Source: Gaoshiqia sp050178015
GTDB lineage: Bacteria; Bacteroidota; Bacteroidia; Bacteroidales; Prolixibacteraceae
DNA: 64,000 nt
Assembly: GCA_050178015.1 (NCBI GenBank)
Contig: JBFXGM010000011.1
Coordinates: forward strand, 1-64,000
Reading direction: 5' to 3'
Of the stretch, positions 10,927-19,390 are shown piece after piece (the first letter of the stretch is position 1; each line of letters opens with the position of its first letter). The notes under the pieces were generated by a model that did not search any database, was not told where the DNA came from, and saw nothing but the letters and a program-made list of their open reading frames with translations. Both the position numbers and the translations under genes were made by a program.

Positions 10927-11925
10927 ATGAAAAAGCAAATTTTATTTCTCGCGTTTTTAGTGCTGGCTACTTTAGCCAGCGTAAATCAAGCCTTTGCGCA
11001 AGCAACCCCTCATGATGCTCCAACTTGTACCGCATCAGCACTTAATCCTGCAGCTGGAGAGCTGTACACATATGAGGTTGAAATACCTAACACTGGTGGC
11101 TATACCGGTACTGGCACTTATGACTGGTATGTGATGACTCAAGGGCAACTTGATCTATTAAACGGTACCCACATTTCTCCTGCATCAAATGCAGAATTCA
11201 TTGCAGAAGGACATTATGATACTCCAACTGCTGATGCAAATACAATTGGGATTACCTGGTCTTCAGCAGCATTAGCGACTGGGCAACCCTACTTCTTAGT
11301 TGTTGTATATGAAGAAACTCTTGCTTGTACTTCAAATAACATTAAGGTTTATCGGATTGAACCCAAAAACGCTTTCTGGCTTAAAATCGACAATGTTACG
11401 ACTAGCGTTTGTGCTGCTCCTGTTTCATCAGCAATTATTACAGATACAGGTGACCCAGGTACAATTGAATACCTGTATGGAACGAATACTTTACAGTTTA
11501 CTATAACTGCAAGTGGTTATGAGGGAGATTTTGATGGAACTGTACGCTTAGCGGGATTCGAAGCAGATCAAGCAGTGTCTGCAGCTTGGACCTCTGCGTC
11601 AGGTGGAAGCGGTACATTGACGTCACCTGGAACTGCGAATGGTGATTATACTGGAACATTACCAAGTACCGTTGCCGGTGAATTAATCACTGTTACTCTT
11701 ACAGTCGTGAATAATCATTTCGAAAACCTTGCTGGTCAAACAATTGATATCGCAATTGATGGATCATATACATCTGGAGCATCAACATTTAATGACTTAA
11801 GTGATGTAAATGGGTCTTGTACTGCTGAAACTGCGTTTGCAGATGCAACAACTCAAGATATTACTGCTCGTCCTACTGTTAACCCAGTTGTTGGACCTAC
11901 TTTTGTTCCTCAAGTTGCCCCATAA
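10927..11925 (+). CDS. Secreted Ig-like protein of unknown function
   Basis: 332 residues with a clear Sec signal peptide (about residues 1-25, MKKQ...FAQ). The mature part is rich in T, S, G and A, with beta-strand-like segments resembling the PKD/Ig modules of the neighbouring adhesin. There is a TYDWYVMTQG-type segment near residue 60 and a CxxxNIKVYR motif near 140. No membrane segment follows, and no T9SS C-terminal domain is recognisable; the protein ends in P and V residues. The gene is visibly more AT-rich than the secreted-protein genes downstream, which may mean a different origin. It lies between the giant adhesin and the T9SS cargo gene, so it is probably a surface or periplasmic accessory of that locus. 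The function is not recognised. Confidence 0.8.
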   Translation: MKKQILFLAFLVLATLASVNQAFAQATPHDAPTCTASALNPAAGELYTYEVEIPNTGGYTGTGTYDWYVMTQGQLDLLNGTHISPASNAEFIAEGHYDTPTADANTIGITWSSAALATGQPYFLVVVYEETLACTSNNIKVYRIEPKNAFWLKIDNVTTSVCAAPVSSAIITDTGDPGTIEYLYGTNTLQFTITASGYEGDFDGTVRLAGFEADQAVSAAWTSASGGSGTLTSPGTANGDYTGTLPSTVAGELITVTLTVVNNHFENLAGQTIDIAIDGSYTSGASTFNDLSDVNGSCTAETAFADATTQDITARPTVNPVVGPTFVPQVAP

Positions 11926-11971
11926 CAATTTAAGGATTGTCCTACTCTTGCTTTTTCATACCCAAGATACC

Positions 11972-12150
11972 ACCCCCGGCCGCTGGGTCGGGGGCAGGGC
12001 TTGAAGCCTCCCCCCTTCCCCCCGTCAAATGCCGGGCAAGCTCTCCGAAAGAGGGGGTGAAAGAAGAGGAAAGGAGCAGGATGAAAAAGCAAAGCGGAAC
12101 CAGTCCGGCAACGGACGCACAGCCCCCTTCCCGTTCCCCCAAGGGGGGAA
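11972..12150. repeat. C/G-rich intergenic hairpins
   Basis: Two GC-rich inverted repeats: an imperfect one with CCCCCGGCC paired to GGTCGGGGG (11972-11993), and CCCCC-AA-GGGGG (12136-12147). Between them is C-rich sequence of the type seen again at 13955-14013. No gene is supported; open frames here are low-complexity. Confidence 0.6.
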
Positions 12151-12289
12151 AGATAAGAGGAACCCTCACTAACGGTTGAGAGAAGGAACTTAAAAGCTGG
12201 GGACTAAAGTAAGCGTTAAGATGTACTTTCAAGAGAAGAGAACAGATGGAATGATGTGTACATATCGCGCACATGAAGAGAACACCAAT

Positions 12290-13230
12290 TGATTGATGAT
12301 TGATGAATGATGATTGATGATTGAGCTCTGCGGTACTTGGGAATCCTTAGCGGCCTCAGCGTTAAAAAAGATTTAAACGTGAAGAGGATTTAAACGCAAA
12401 GGACGCGAAGAAGCACGGAGGGCGCAGAGGATGAAGTAATGAGTAGCGAGACATGAGTAGCGAGTAAAAAGTGGCGGGTCACTGATGGACTCAGGTACTT
12501 TGGCACTCAGGTACTTTGGAACTCAGGCACTTTGGAACTTAAAAAAGAAACAAAATGACAGCAAACAAACACGGGCCGCCAGGCAGCCAGCACAGGCTGA
12601 TGCATGCCAACCGGGGCGCACCACGGCCACCCGGAAAGGAACCCCCTCCCCGTCTGACAGCGCAAGCCGGGCAGGCAGTTCCCCAAAAGGGAGAGAGAAA
12701 GAAAAGTCCCATCAACTTCCGGTGCTTGCCGGAGGAGAGAAAGGAAGCGAGATATCGTTCCGGGGCAACTCCACAACTGGTGGAGAACGGAAGAGGTATG
12801 CCTTGGAGATTGATGAATGATGATTGAGGGAATAGTTCACCGCGAAGGCGCGAAGAAGTTAAAAACTCTGTGATCACTCTGTGAAAACCTCTCCGTGTTC
12901 TCTGTGGTTAAAAGGAGTTCACGCGAAGGCGCAAAGGCGCAGAGAAGAATATTAAAACCGTAGTGGTACTTAGTGAAATACTTAGTGCTCTTGGTGGTTA
13001 AAAGAAGTTCACGCGAAGGCGCAAAGACGCGAAGAATAAAAAGTAATGAGTAGCGAGACACGAGTAGCGAGTAGAAAGTGGCGGTTCACTGATGGACTCA
13101 GGCACTTTGGAACTCAGGTACTCAGGTACCTAAAAAGACGCTGTGTTCTTAGTGGTTGAAAGTTCACGCGAAGGCGCAAAGAAAAGACTAAACACGAAGA
13201 CACAAAGACGCGAAGAGTAAAAACAATTGA
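12290..13230. repeat. Composite spacer built from several dispersed repeat families
   Basis: The 11926-13279 spacer holds no convincing gene. It contains TGATGAATGATTGATGA runs (12290-12330). GAGTAGCGAGACATGAGTAG-type runs lie at 12440 and 13049, and direct repeats of ACTCAGGTACTTTGGAACTC type at 12490-12540 and 13093-13125. Phrases on the TTCACGCGAAGGCGCAAAG theme occur at 12917, 13008 and 13165, and a TCTCTGTGGTTAAAAG phrase near 12899. The same modules reappear, inverted, at 22840-23256. Open frames here are shadows of the repeats. Confidence 0.8.
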
Positions 13231-13279
13231 ATAACGAAAACCAAAAGGTCCCCTTTGGGGATTTAGGGGCTTGATTTAG

Positions 13280-13945
13280 ATGATCCGATTGATACACATA
13301 ATCCGACTGGCGCTGGTGCTGATACCGGCGATGCTGACTGTGGCGCATGCCACGGCCCAGGAAGGTCGTGTGTACATAGGAATGACCACTCCGCTGAGTG
13401 TGGAACAGATGCCGGGCGACAGCTATACCTGGGAAATTTACAATGACCCAAGTGTGGACTTTGCCGTGGTGCCGGGCACAGCGGTGGATGAAGGACAGGC
13501 GATGTTCCCGTCGGGCAACAACGGCGCGACGGTTCAGGTAACCTGGCTCGAGGCGGGCATCTATTTCTATAAGGTGACGGCGGTGGATGCTGCGAACTGT
13601 ACCAACAACCTGAAGATCGGCATGATCGAGATCTTTGAGTCGCTGCCAACAGCCGTGATCAGGGCGCCCGAAATCTGTGTCGGCGACCCGGTTGACCTGG
13701 CGGTTGAGCTGACGGGCAATGCACCGTGGACCTTCACCCTGACGGATGGTACAACCAGCTGGTTTCACAGCACGGACGATCCGAATTATGTGATCACGCT
13801 CGACCCGGCGCCGAAAGTACCAACAACCTATTGGATCACGGAGATAAAAGATTTGTATGGCACCAACAGTGACCCGCAGTCGGAAGTGACGGTGATCGTT
13901 CACCCGAAACCGAAGAGCTCGAGGATCCGCGTGGTGGACAATTGA
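13280..13945 (+). CDS. Secreted PKD-like protein of unknown function
   Basis: 221 residues. The start at 13280 gives a signal peptide (about residues 1-27, ending AHATAQ). The mature protein has a GDSYTWEIYND motif near residue 45, also found in modified form in the downstream T9SS cargo (STYSWMLTDEYG), followed by Ig-like strands with EICVGDPVDL and APWTFTLTDG. It ends in basic residues (KPKSSRIRVVDN) without a sorting domain. GC content is high and matches the two genes downstream. It probably belongs to the same surface-protein module as the 14204 cargo gene and may be a partner subunit, but no biochemical role can be assigned. Confidence 0.8.
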   Translation: MIRLIHIIRLALVLIPAMLTVAHATAQEGRVYIGMTTPLSVEQMPGDSYTWEIYNDPSVDFAVVPGTAVDEGQAMFPSGNNGATVQVTWLEAGIYFYKVTAVDAANCTNNLKIGMIEIFESLPTAVIRAPEICVGDPVDLAVELTGNAPWTFTLTDGTTSWFHSTDDPNYVITLDPAPKVPTTYWITEIKDLYGTNSDPQSEVTVIVHPKPKSSRIRVVDN

Positions 13946-13954
13946 AAGCCTCCC

Positions 13955-14013
13955 CCAACCCCTCCGAGGGAGGGGAGGAAGAAAAGCCCCCTCTAACTCC
14001 CCCGAGGGGGGAG
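13955..14013. repeat. Two GC-rich hairpins after the secreted-protein gene
   Basis: CCCCTCC-GAG-GGAGGGG (13959-13975) and CTCCCCC-GA-GGGGGGAG (13997-14013), each with short linkers. Neither has a T-run, so they look like dispersed intergenic hairpins rather than a textbook terminator, although they may end the upstream transcript. Confidence 0.65.
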
Positions 14014-14090
14014 AACAAAAAAGACTCCGGCAGATGACGGAAGGGGAGAAAGAGGAGGAAGAGGAAGAAAGGTGAAGATGAAAAGAGTAA

Positions 14091-14110
14091 GGTCACGATA
14101 CATCGTGACC
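14091..14110. repeat. Isolated palindrome related to the hairpin array
   Basis: GGTCACGA-TACA-TCGTGACC. The eight-base stem is the same as the 20-bp palindrome repeated in the arrays at 17.9-20.7 kb, but the centre is TACA instead of CATG. It stands alone, about 3.7 kb from the nearest array. Confidence 0.75.
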
Positions 14111-14167
14111 GACAACAGGAAGAAGAAACGATTGATGATTAACAAGTAACAGAGTTCGATTGAGGCA

Positions 14168-14197
14168 ACTTGGAACTTGAAACTTGAAATTTGAAAC
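14168..14197. repeat. Four heptamer repeats upstream of the T9SS cargo gene
   Basis: TTGGAAC, TTGAAAC, TTGAAAT and TTGAAAC follow each other directly, ending about 7 bases before the ATG at 14204. Repeat-number change here would alter promoter or leader spacing; that is inference. Confidence 0.6.
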
Positions 14198-14203
14198 TAA
14201 AGG

Positions 14204-16546
14204 ATGATACGACTTCGCTACATATGGACATTGATGCTGCTGGCAGCTACCCTCGTGGTGGCCGGGCAGAACTATGTCATTGACGAAGTATGTATCGGGT
14301 CGCGGGCAACCTACCGGATTGATGGTGAAGAGGGGTCCACCTACAGCTGGATGCTTACCGACGAATACGGGACCGTCATTCAAAACAATATTCCTTCGAC
14401 CCTGATTACCGGCGTTGATCCGGTTACGGGGGCGCCCAACACGTCGTCGGAAGTACAAATCAGCTGGAACATGCCGGGCACGTACCTGTTGTCGGCCGTG
14501 CAAACGTCGCTGTTTAATTGCGACAGCCTGCAGCTGGGCGAGGTGATCGTTTACATTTCGCCAACAGCCTATGCCGGTCCGCCACAGGTGATCTGCCCGG
14601 GTGAAGAGGTAATCCTGTACGGGGCCACGGCCAGCAACTACAACAACCTGCTGTGGGAAACCAGCGGCGACGGGCAGTTTGACGATCCCGACCAGCTGAA
14701 CCCGGAATACCGGCCCGGGGTGAACGACCTGGCGCTGGGCTTTGTGAACCTCACCCTCACCGCCGAAGGACTGGGACGGGCAGACGCCTGCACCCCGGCG
14801 GTATCGAGCGTGAACATCATCCTGATCGACGCGGATGAGCTGGTCAGCATCACCGACAGCACGGTTTGCGAAATCGACCTGCCGCTTGCCTGGAACGGCG
14901 ACCTGATCGACCGTGCCGGTACCTATACGGCTGACCTGATCAGCATCCACGGCTGTGACTCCACCGCCATCCTCAACCTGACGGTGCTGCCCGACAATGT
15001 GGTGCCGGTAGCAGTTGACGACCGCTACGTCATTCAGCAGGGCGTGATCAACACCTTCGATGTGCTGGCCAACGACTCCGATCCGAACGGTGAGCTCGAC
15101 CCGACCACGCTGCACATATCCACGCCGCCAGCGCATGGTACCATCAGCCTGAACGGTAACTTCGAGGTGGTTTATACGCCCGACCCCGACTATACGGGCG
15201 AAGACTCCTTTGGATATACCGTGTGCGACGATGGCATCCCCTGCCACGTGCTGTGCGACTTCGCCAACGTGACCATCACCATCCTGCCGCCCAACACGCC
15301 GCCGGTGGCCGTGGACGACTATTACTATTTCGGGTGTACCCCGTTTGAAGCCAACATCCTGTTCAACGACTACGATCCGGATGGCGACAACATTTACGTG
15401 CTCACCCAGCCGGTGACCTTCCCCACTCTGGGCACGGTGACCATCAGCATGGATGGTACCATGAACTACTCCTTCGAGCGGGGCACAACCGGCTTCGACC
15501 AGTTCATTTATGAAATTTGCGACGACAACTATTTCCCGGAATGTGACCGGGCCACCGTCTATATCACCATCTTTACCGACACGGACTGCGATGGCATCCC
15601 GGATGAAATTGATATTGACGACGACAACGACGGCATCGTGGACTGGGATGAAGGTGACCTGTCGCGCGACTCGGACGGCGACGGCATACCCGACAGCCTG
15701 GACATTGACTCGGACAACGACGGCATACCCGATAACATTGAAGCACAGGCTGAAGGACGTCCGTACATCCGCCCCAGCGGCATCGATGAAAACCAAAACG
15801 GACTGGACGATATTTACGAACAGGACGGCAACCTGGGCCTCACGCCGGTTGATACGGATGGCGACGGCCAGCCCGACTATGTGGACACGGACACGGACAA
15901 CGATGGTGTGCCCGACTATATTGAAGGATATGACGCCGACGCGAATGGTATTGCCGACGTGCTGCCGGTGGGCGCCGATGATGACGGCGACGGCCTGGAT
16001 AACGCCTACGACGATTTCTTTGGCGGCTTCAACGAAAACGACCTGAACAATGCGTACGGGGCACACCCGCCGCTGCAAGACTTTGACGGCGACGGCATCC
16101 GCGACTGGCGCGATGTGGACGACGATAACGACGGCATCCCGACCATCCACGAGGACCTGAACAACAATGGCGTATGGCACGATGATGACCTGGATCTGGA
16201 CGGACATCCGGAATACCTCGACGCACAGGATGACTGCAGCTTGTTCATCCCCGAAGGCTTCTCGCCCAACGACGACGGGGTACACGACTACTTCCAAATC
16301 TACTGTATGAAGAAGTACCCGGATGCCAAACTGATGATCTTCACCCGCGAAGGCGACCTGCTGTACGAACACGAACGGTACGGTAACCGGGAATTCTGGG
16401 GTAGCTTCGAGGCTTCGTGGTGGAACGGCGAATCGATTAAGAACCATCAGAACGGACAACATAAGGTGGAACCGGGAGTTTATATGTATATTTTGGACCT
16501 GGGCAACGGCGACCTGGAACGCGGATTTGTGATGGTGTCGTATTAG
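14204..16546 (+). CDS. T9SS type B cargo protein with cadherin-like and TSP3 calcium-binding repeats
   Basis: 780 residues. Signal peptide about 1-21. Then PKD/Ig-like modules (about 25-260), two cadherin-like domains each opening VAVDD (267-360, 367-455), and a long run of thrombospondin type 3-like D-rich repeats (DxDxDGIPD; 459-676) expected to bind calcium. The C-terminal gliding-motility-type sorting domain (678-780) has the hallmarks FIPEGFSPNDDGVHDYF, the W-N-G motif and a final GxYMYILDL...GFVMVSY strand pair. Proteins with this domain are exported through the T9SS and often depend on an adjacent PorP/SprF protein, which is encoded 183 bp downstream. Likely a surface-attached adhesin or filament component. 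Domain assignment is confident; ligand unknown. Confidence 0.92.
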   Translation: MIRLRYIWTLMLLAATLVVAGQNYVIDEVCIGSRATYRIDGEEGSTYSWMLTDEYGTVIQNNIPSTLITGVDPVTGAPNTSSEVQISWNMPGTYLLSAVQTSLFNCDSLQLGEVIVYISPTAYAGPPQVICPGEEVILYGATASNYNNLLWETSGDGQFDDPDQLNPEYRPGVNDLALGFVNLTLTAEGLGRADACTPAVSSVNIILIDADELVSITDSTVCEIDLPLAWNGDLIDRAGTYTADLISIHGCDSTAILNLTVLPDNVVPVAVDDRYVIQQGVINTFDVLANDSDPNGELDPTTLHISTPPAHGTISLNGNFEVVYTPDPDYTGEDSFGYTVCDDGIPCHVLCDFANVTITILPPNTPPVAVDDYYYFGCTPFEANILFNDYDPDGDNIYVLTQPVTFPTLGTVTISMDGTMNYSFERGTTGFDQFIYEICDDNYFPECDRATVYITIFTDTDCDGIPDEIDIDDDNDGIVDWDEGDLSRDSDGDGIPDSLDIDSDNDGIPDNIEAQAEGRPYIRPSGIDENQNGLDDIYEQDGNLGLTPVDTDGDGQPDYVDTDTDNDGVPDYIEGYDADANGIADVLPVGADDDGDGLDNAYDDFFGGFNENDLNNAYGAHPPLQDFDGDGIRDWRDVDDDNDGIPTIHEDLNNNGVWHDDDLDLDGHPEYLDAQDDCSLFIPEGFSPNDDGVHDYFQIYCMKKYPDAKLMIFTREGDLLYEHERYGNREFWGSFEASWWNGESIKNHQNGQHKVEPGVYMYILDLGNGDLERGFVMVSY

Positions 16547-16643
16547 AGTCGTGAGACTTGAGTCGTGAGACTTGAGTCGTGAGACTTGAGTCGTGAGACA
16601 TGAGTAACGAGACATGAGTAACGAGACATGAGTAATGAGTGCC
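16546..16643. repeat. Six-copy 14-bp tandem array after the T9SS cargo stop codon
   Basis: Units start at 16546, 16560, 16574, 16588, 16602 and 16616: GAGTCGTGAGACTT three times, then GAGTCGTGAGACAT, then GAGTAACGAGACAT twice, followed by a decayed copy. The first unit overlaps the last base of the TAG stop. The same 14-mer family is scattered through the spacers at 12.4, 13.0, 22.9, 23.0 and 23.2 kb. Confidence 0.9.
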
Positions 16644-16729
16644 GGTGTTTTTATTTGGCACTGGCCGGAAGCCAGTTGCCAGCAGCTAGTAGCTAGCAAC
16701 AAAAAAAGATAAAGGAAAAAGAAAGATTG

Positions 16730-17695
16730 ATGAGAAACGACAAGAACATAAGGGGAAGATTGAGATTAACCGGCTGCCTGCTGACCGGACTGCTGCTGTT
16801 GCTGGCAGTTCGTTCGGCGGGACAGCTCACCGACCCGGTGTTCACACAATACATGAACAGCATGCAGACCATTAACCCGGCCTACGCGGGCATGTGGGAC
16901 AAGGTGGGCATCCAGGTGTTTACGCGCCGCTATTTTCTGGGACAGGACAAGGCGCCGCTGGTTACTTCGGTGTCGATGTACAAGCCCATCAAGAACGACA
17001 ACAACGGACTGGGCCTCAACATCGTGGAGGAGCATTTCGGCTACGAGGACCGGCTGACCATCACCGCGGACTATTCGTACCAGGTGAAACTGGACTGGAA
17101 AACCTATCTGCGCCTGGGGGTGAAGGTGGGCATCCTGAATTACAACAACCTGCTCACCAAATACAAGCTGGACCCGTGGAACTATCCGGATGTGGCCTTT
17201 CAGGACGATGTGCATATTCCGGCCATGCTCAAATGGGGCATCGGCGGGCTGGTTTACTCGCGTGACTACTACATTGGCCTGTCGATCCCCCAGCTAGTGG
17301 AGAATGACTTTCAGGCCAACCGGAATAACTTTTCGTCGATGGCCGAGGTGCGCTACGCCTACCTGCTGGGGGGGTACTTTTTCGGGCGGCAGCGGCAAAT
17401 ACGCTTCAAGCCGACCCTGATGGTGAAGGCTGCCATGGGCGAACCGGTACAGGCCGACTTCGCCGCCAACTGGCTCTTCTTCGATAAATTCTGGATCGGC
17501 GCCATGTACCGCACCAACAACACGGCAGCCATCCTCACCCAGTTTGTGATGATGAAGAATATTCGCTTCGGCTATGCGATGGAGATGCCCTTTGGCAAGG
17601 AAATCTGGAAATACCAGATCGGCACCCACGAGTTCCGGCTGGTGTATGAGTACGATTTCTACAAGCGTCCGTATGTGCGGAAGCAGTATTTTTAG
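16730..17695 (+). CDS. PorP/SprF family type IX secretion system membrane protein
   Basis: 321 residues from the ATG at 16730; an in-frame TTG three bases earlier is unlikely to be the start. A signal peptide with a leucine-rich core is followed by the family signature at the mature N-terminus, TDPVFTQYMNSMQTINPAYAG. A beta-barrel-like alternation runs to an aromatic C-terminus (YVRKQYF), as expected for an outer-membrane protein. PorP/SprF proteins are typically paired with a protein carrying a gliding-motility-type sorting domain and are needed for its secretion or anchoring. Here the partner is the gene just upstream on the same strand. The upstream spacer carries the 14-bp array. Family call is very secure; cargo pairing is inferred from position. 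Confidence 0.93.
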   Translation: MRNDKNIRGRLRLTGCLLTGLLLLLAVRSAGQLTDPVFTQYMNSMQTINPAYAGMWDKVGIQVFTRRYFLGQDKAPLVTSVSMYKPIKNDNNGLGLNIVEEHFGYEDRLTITADYSYQVKLDWKTYLRLGVKVGILNYNNLLTKYKLDPWNYPDVAFQDDVHIPAMLKWGIGGLVYSRDYYIGLSIPQLVENDFQANRNNFSSMAEVRYAYLLGGYFFGRQRQIRFKPTLMVKAAMGEPVQADFAANWLFFDKFWIGAMYRTNNTAAILTQFVMMKNIRFGYAMEMPFGKEIWKYQIGTHEFRLVYEYDFYKRPYVRKQYF

Positions 17696-17696
17696 A

Positions 17697-17765
17697 ATGA
17701 TGAATGTCGAATGATGAATGATGAATGGGGAATGGGGCTGGCAACTGGTAACTGGCAACTGGTGA
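17697..17765. repeat. Low-complexity spacer repeat (GATGAATGAT / CTGGCAACTGGTAACT)
   Basis: Runs of ATGATGAATG followed by GGCAACTGGTAACTGGCAACTGG. The same pair of motifs recurs at 19391-19470 and, inverted, at 25525-25595 and 25940-26025, each time next to a hairpin-array segment. Confidence 0.75.
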
Positions 17766-18640
17766 CTCCGGTGGATCCCGAAGGGATCGAACCATTCATC
17801 ACCCCCAATCGAATTGGGGGATGGCGCAAAATAAAAGCGCCCCCCAACCCCGAAGCGGGTTGAACCATCCGGATTTGGTTGAACTCCTTCAGAGTTCCGG
17901 GGAAAGCCTTCTCGCCTGCCGCCAGTACCACTGGCGGTGATGAACGTGAAACCCCTTCGGAGTAATGATAGCGGTCACGACATGTCGTGACCATACGGGG
18001 CGGTGCGATTCGGAAATCGGAAATCCGCGATTAAAAATCGCGGCACCCGGATCCCGAAGGGATCGAACCATTCATCACCCCCAATTCGATTGGGGGATGG
18101 CGCAATACCACAGCGACCACCCCAACCCCGAAGCGGGTTGAACTATCCGGATTTGGTTGAACTCCTTCAGAGTTCCGGGGAAAGCCTTCTCGCCTACCGC
18201 CAGTACCACTGACGGTGATGAACAGGCAACTCCTTCGGAGTAGGGTAATAGCGGTCACGACATGTCGTGACCGTACGGGGCGGTGCGATTCGGAAATCGG
18301 AAATCCGCCAGCTGGCGGATAATCTTTAATCCGCGATTAAAAATTGCGGCACCCGGATCCCGAAGGGATCGAACCATTCATCACCCCCAATCCGATTGGG
18401 GGATTGCGCATAATTTAAGCGCCTTCCCAACCCCGAAGCGGGTTGAACGAATCGAAAAAGGTTGAACTCCTTCAGAGTTCCGGGGAAAGCCTTCTCGCCT
18501 GCCGCCAGTACCACTGGCGGTGATGAACAGGCAACTCCTTCGGAGTAGGGTATAAAGGTCACGACATGTCGTGACCATACGGGGCGGTGCGATTCGGAAA
18601 TTGGAAATCCGCGATTAAAAATCGCGGCACCCGGAAACAC
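17766..18640. repeat. Hairpin-mosaic tandem array, units 1-3
   Basis: Three tandem units, with the first hairpin at 17774, 18050 and 18356. Within unit 1 the inverted repeats are: GATCCC-GAA-GGGATC (17774-17788); CCCCCAAT-CGA-ATTGGGGG (17802-17820); GGCGC..GCGCC (17823-17841); CAACCC..GGGTTG (17845-17862); AACCA..TGGTT (17863-17880); GAACTC-CTTCA-GAGTTC (17881-17897); CCGCCAGT-ACC-ACTGGCGG (17919-17937); ACCCCTTCGGAGT (17951-17963, one arm mismatch); the perfect palindrome GGTCACGACATGTCGTGACC (17973-17992); CCGCGATT-AAA-AATCGCGG (18025-18043). Unit 2 adds TCCGCCAGCTGGCGGA (18304-18319). Open frames through the array are repetitive and start at arbitrary points, so I read this as non-coding. 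Confidence 0.92.
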
Positions 18641-18735
18641 AATTGTTCCGATTTGGTACAGGTGTGCAAATGATCTTTCACCCTATAGATTTTGATGCTC
18701 ACTCAGAAAGAACTAATTTTGAAAAAAACATGCTC

Positions 18736-18981
18736 ATGGCTACGTTAAAAATCAAAGTTGACACGAAACAAAATGCCCGGTTATTGAAGAAATTCCTGCA
18801 AAATATTCCTTTTGTGAAAAAAATTGAGGATGATCTTCAAGCCAACCATCCATCATCTCCCTCACAATACGATCAACTAAAGGAAATTCTCAATACCATT
18901 GAGCCGGGTAGCTTGTACGGCGAAATCATTGACCCTGTCAATTGGCAAAAAGACCTTCGAAATGAATGGGAAACTCATTGA
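18736..18981 (+). CDS. Antitoxin partner of a PIN-domain toxin
   Basis: About 81 residues from the ATG at 18736 (MATLKIKV...; another ATG lies two codons upstream at 18730). The long upstream extension is part of the preceding repeat and is unlikely to be translated. It is a small charged protein with a lysine-rich N-terminal half (DTKQNARLLKKFLQNI) and an acidic C-terminal half, and its stop lies 20 bp inside the toxin gene. Size, overlap and order (antitoxin first) fit a VapBC-type module in which this protein neutralises the toxin and represses the operon. No known DNA-binding fold can be named with confidence. The pair is more AT-rich than the arrays around it. Confidence 0.75.
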   Translation: MATLKIKVDTKQNARLLKKFLQNIPFVKKIEDDLQANHPSSPSQYDQLKEILNTIEPGSLYGEIIDPVNWQKDLRNEWETH

Positions 18982-19336
18982 CACAAACATCCTGATCTAT
19001 TTGTCTCAACGAAAGATCAACCTCGAAGATATTACACAAAACGATAGCAGGCTGTATATTTCCGTCATTACCTACATGGAAGCGCTGGGATATCCTTTCA
19101 GAAATAGTCAGGAAAAGCAGACCATGGAAAAGATCTGTTCGATTTTTGAGATCATCCAGCTGGAACAGACGATTGTTGATGAGGTTATTCGCATTCGCCA
19201 AAAACATAAAATCAAACTACCGGATGCCATTATCCTGGGCACAGCCATAAGCGGAAAATTGGAACTTATTACGGCCAACACGGCTGATTTTATAAATATC
19301 CATCCCGGTGTTCCGTTGCATAATCCGATGAAATAA
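18962..19336 (+). CDS. PIN-domain (VapC-like) toxin ribonuclease
   Basis: 124 residues from the ATG at 18962, which starts MNGKLIDTNILIYLSQ and puts the first catalytic Asp of the PIN fold at residue 7. Further conserved acidic positions are visible: Glu in VITYMEALG, Asp in KLPDAIILGTA, and the TANTADF motif near the C-terminus. PIN toxins are metal-dependent RNases, usually cutting tRNA or rRNA. The start overlaps the antitoxin stop by 20 bp, indicating translational coupling. Upstream in-frame ATG at 18899 would place the start deep in the antitoxin gene and is less likely. The module sits inside the hairpin array and appears to replace the first half of one unit. Confidence 0.88.
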   Translation: MNGKLIDTNILIYLSQRKINLEDITQNDSRLYISVITYMEALGYPFRNSQEKQTMEKICSIFEIIQLEQTIVDEVIRIRQKHKIKLPDAIILGTAISGKLELITANTADFINIHPGVPLHNPMK

Positions 19337-19390
19337 GTTCAGGATGGATGGGGCGCGTTGCACAGAAGAATGGGAGGCAGACCTTTAGAA

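Noticed and set aside
12485..12877. Overlapping open frames of about 90-112 codons on both strands
   Set aside because: Low-complexity, Pro/Arg/Ser-rich products of repeat DNA in several frames at once, with no start signals.
14093..16702. 869-codon minus-strand open frame
   Set aside because: It is opposite the T9SS cargo gene. The plus strand has signal peptide, domains and sorting domain; the minus frame is a by-product of the D/G/N-rich repeat codons and GC-rich third positions.
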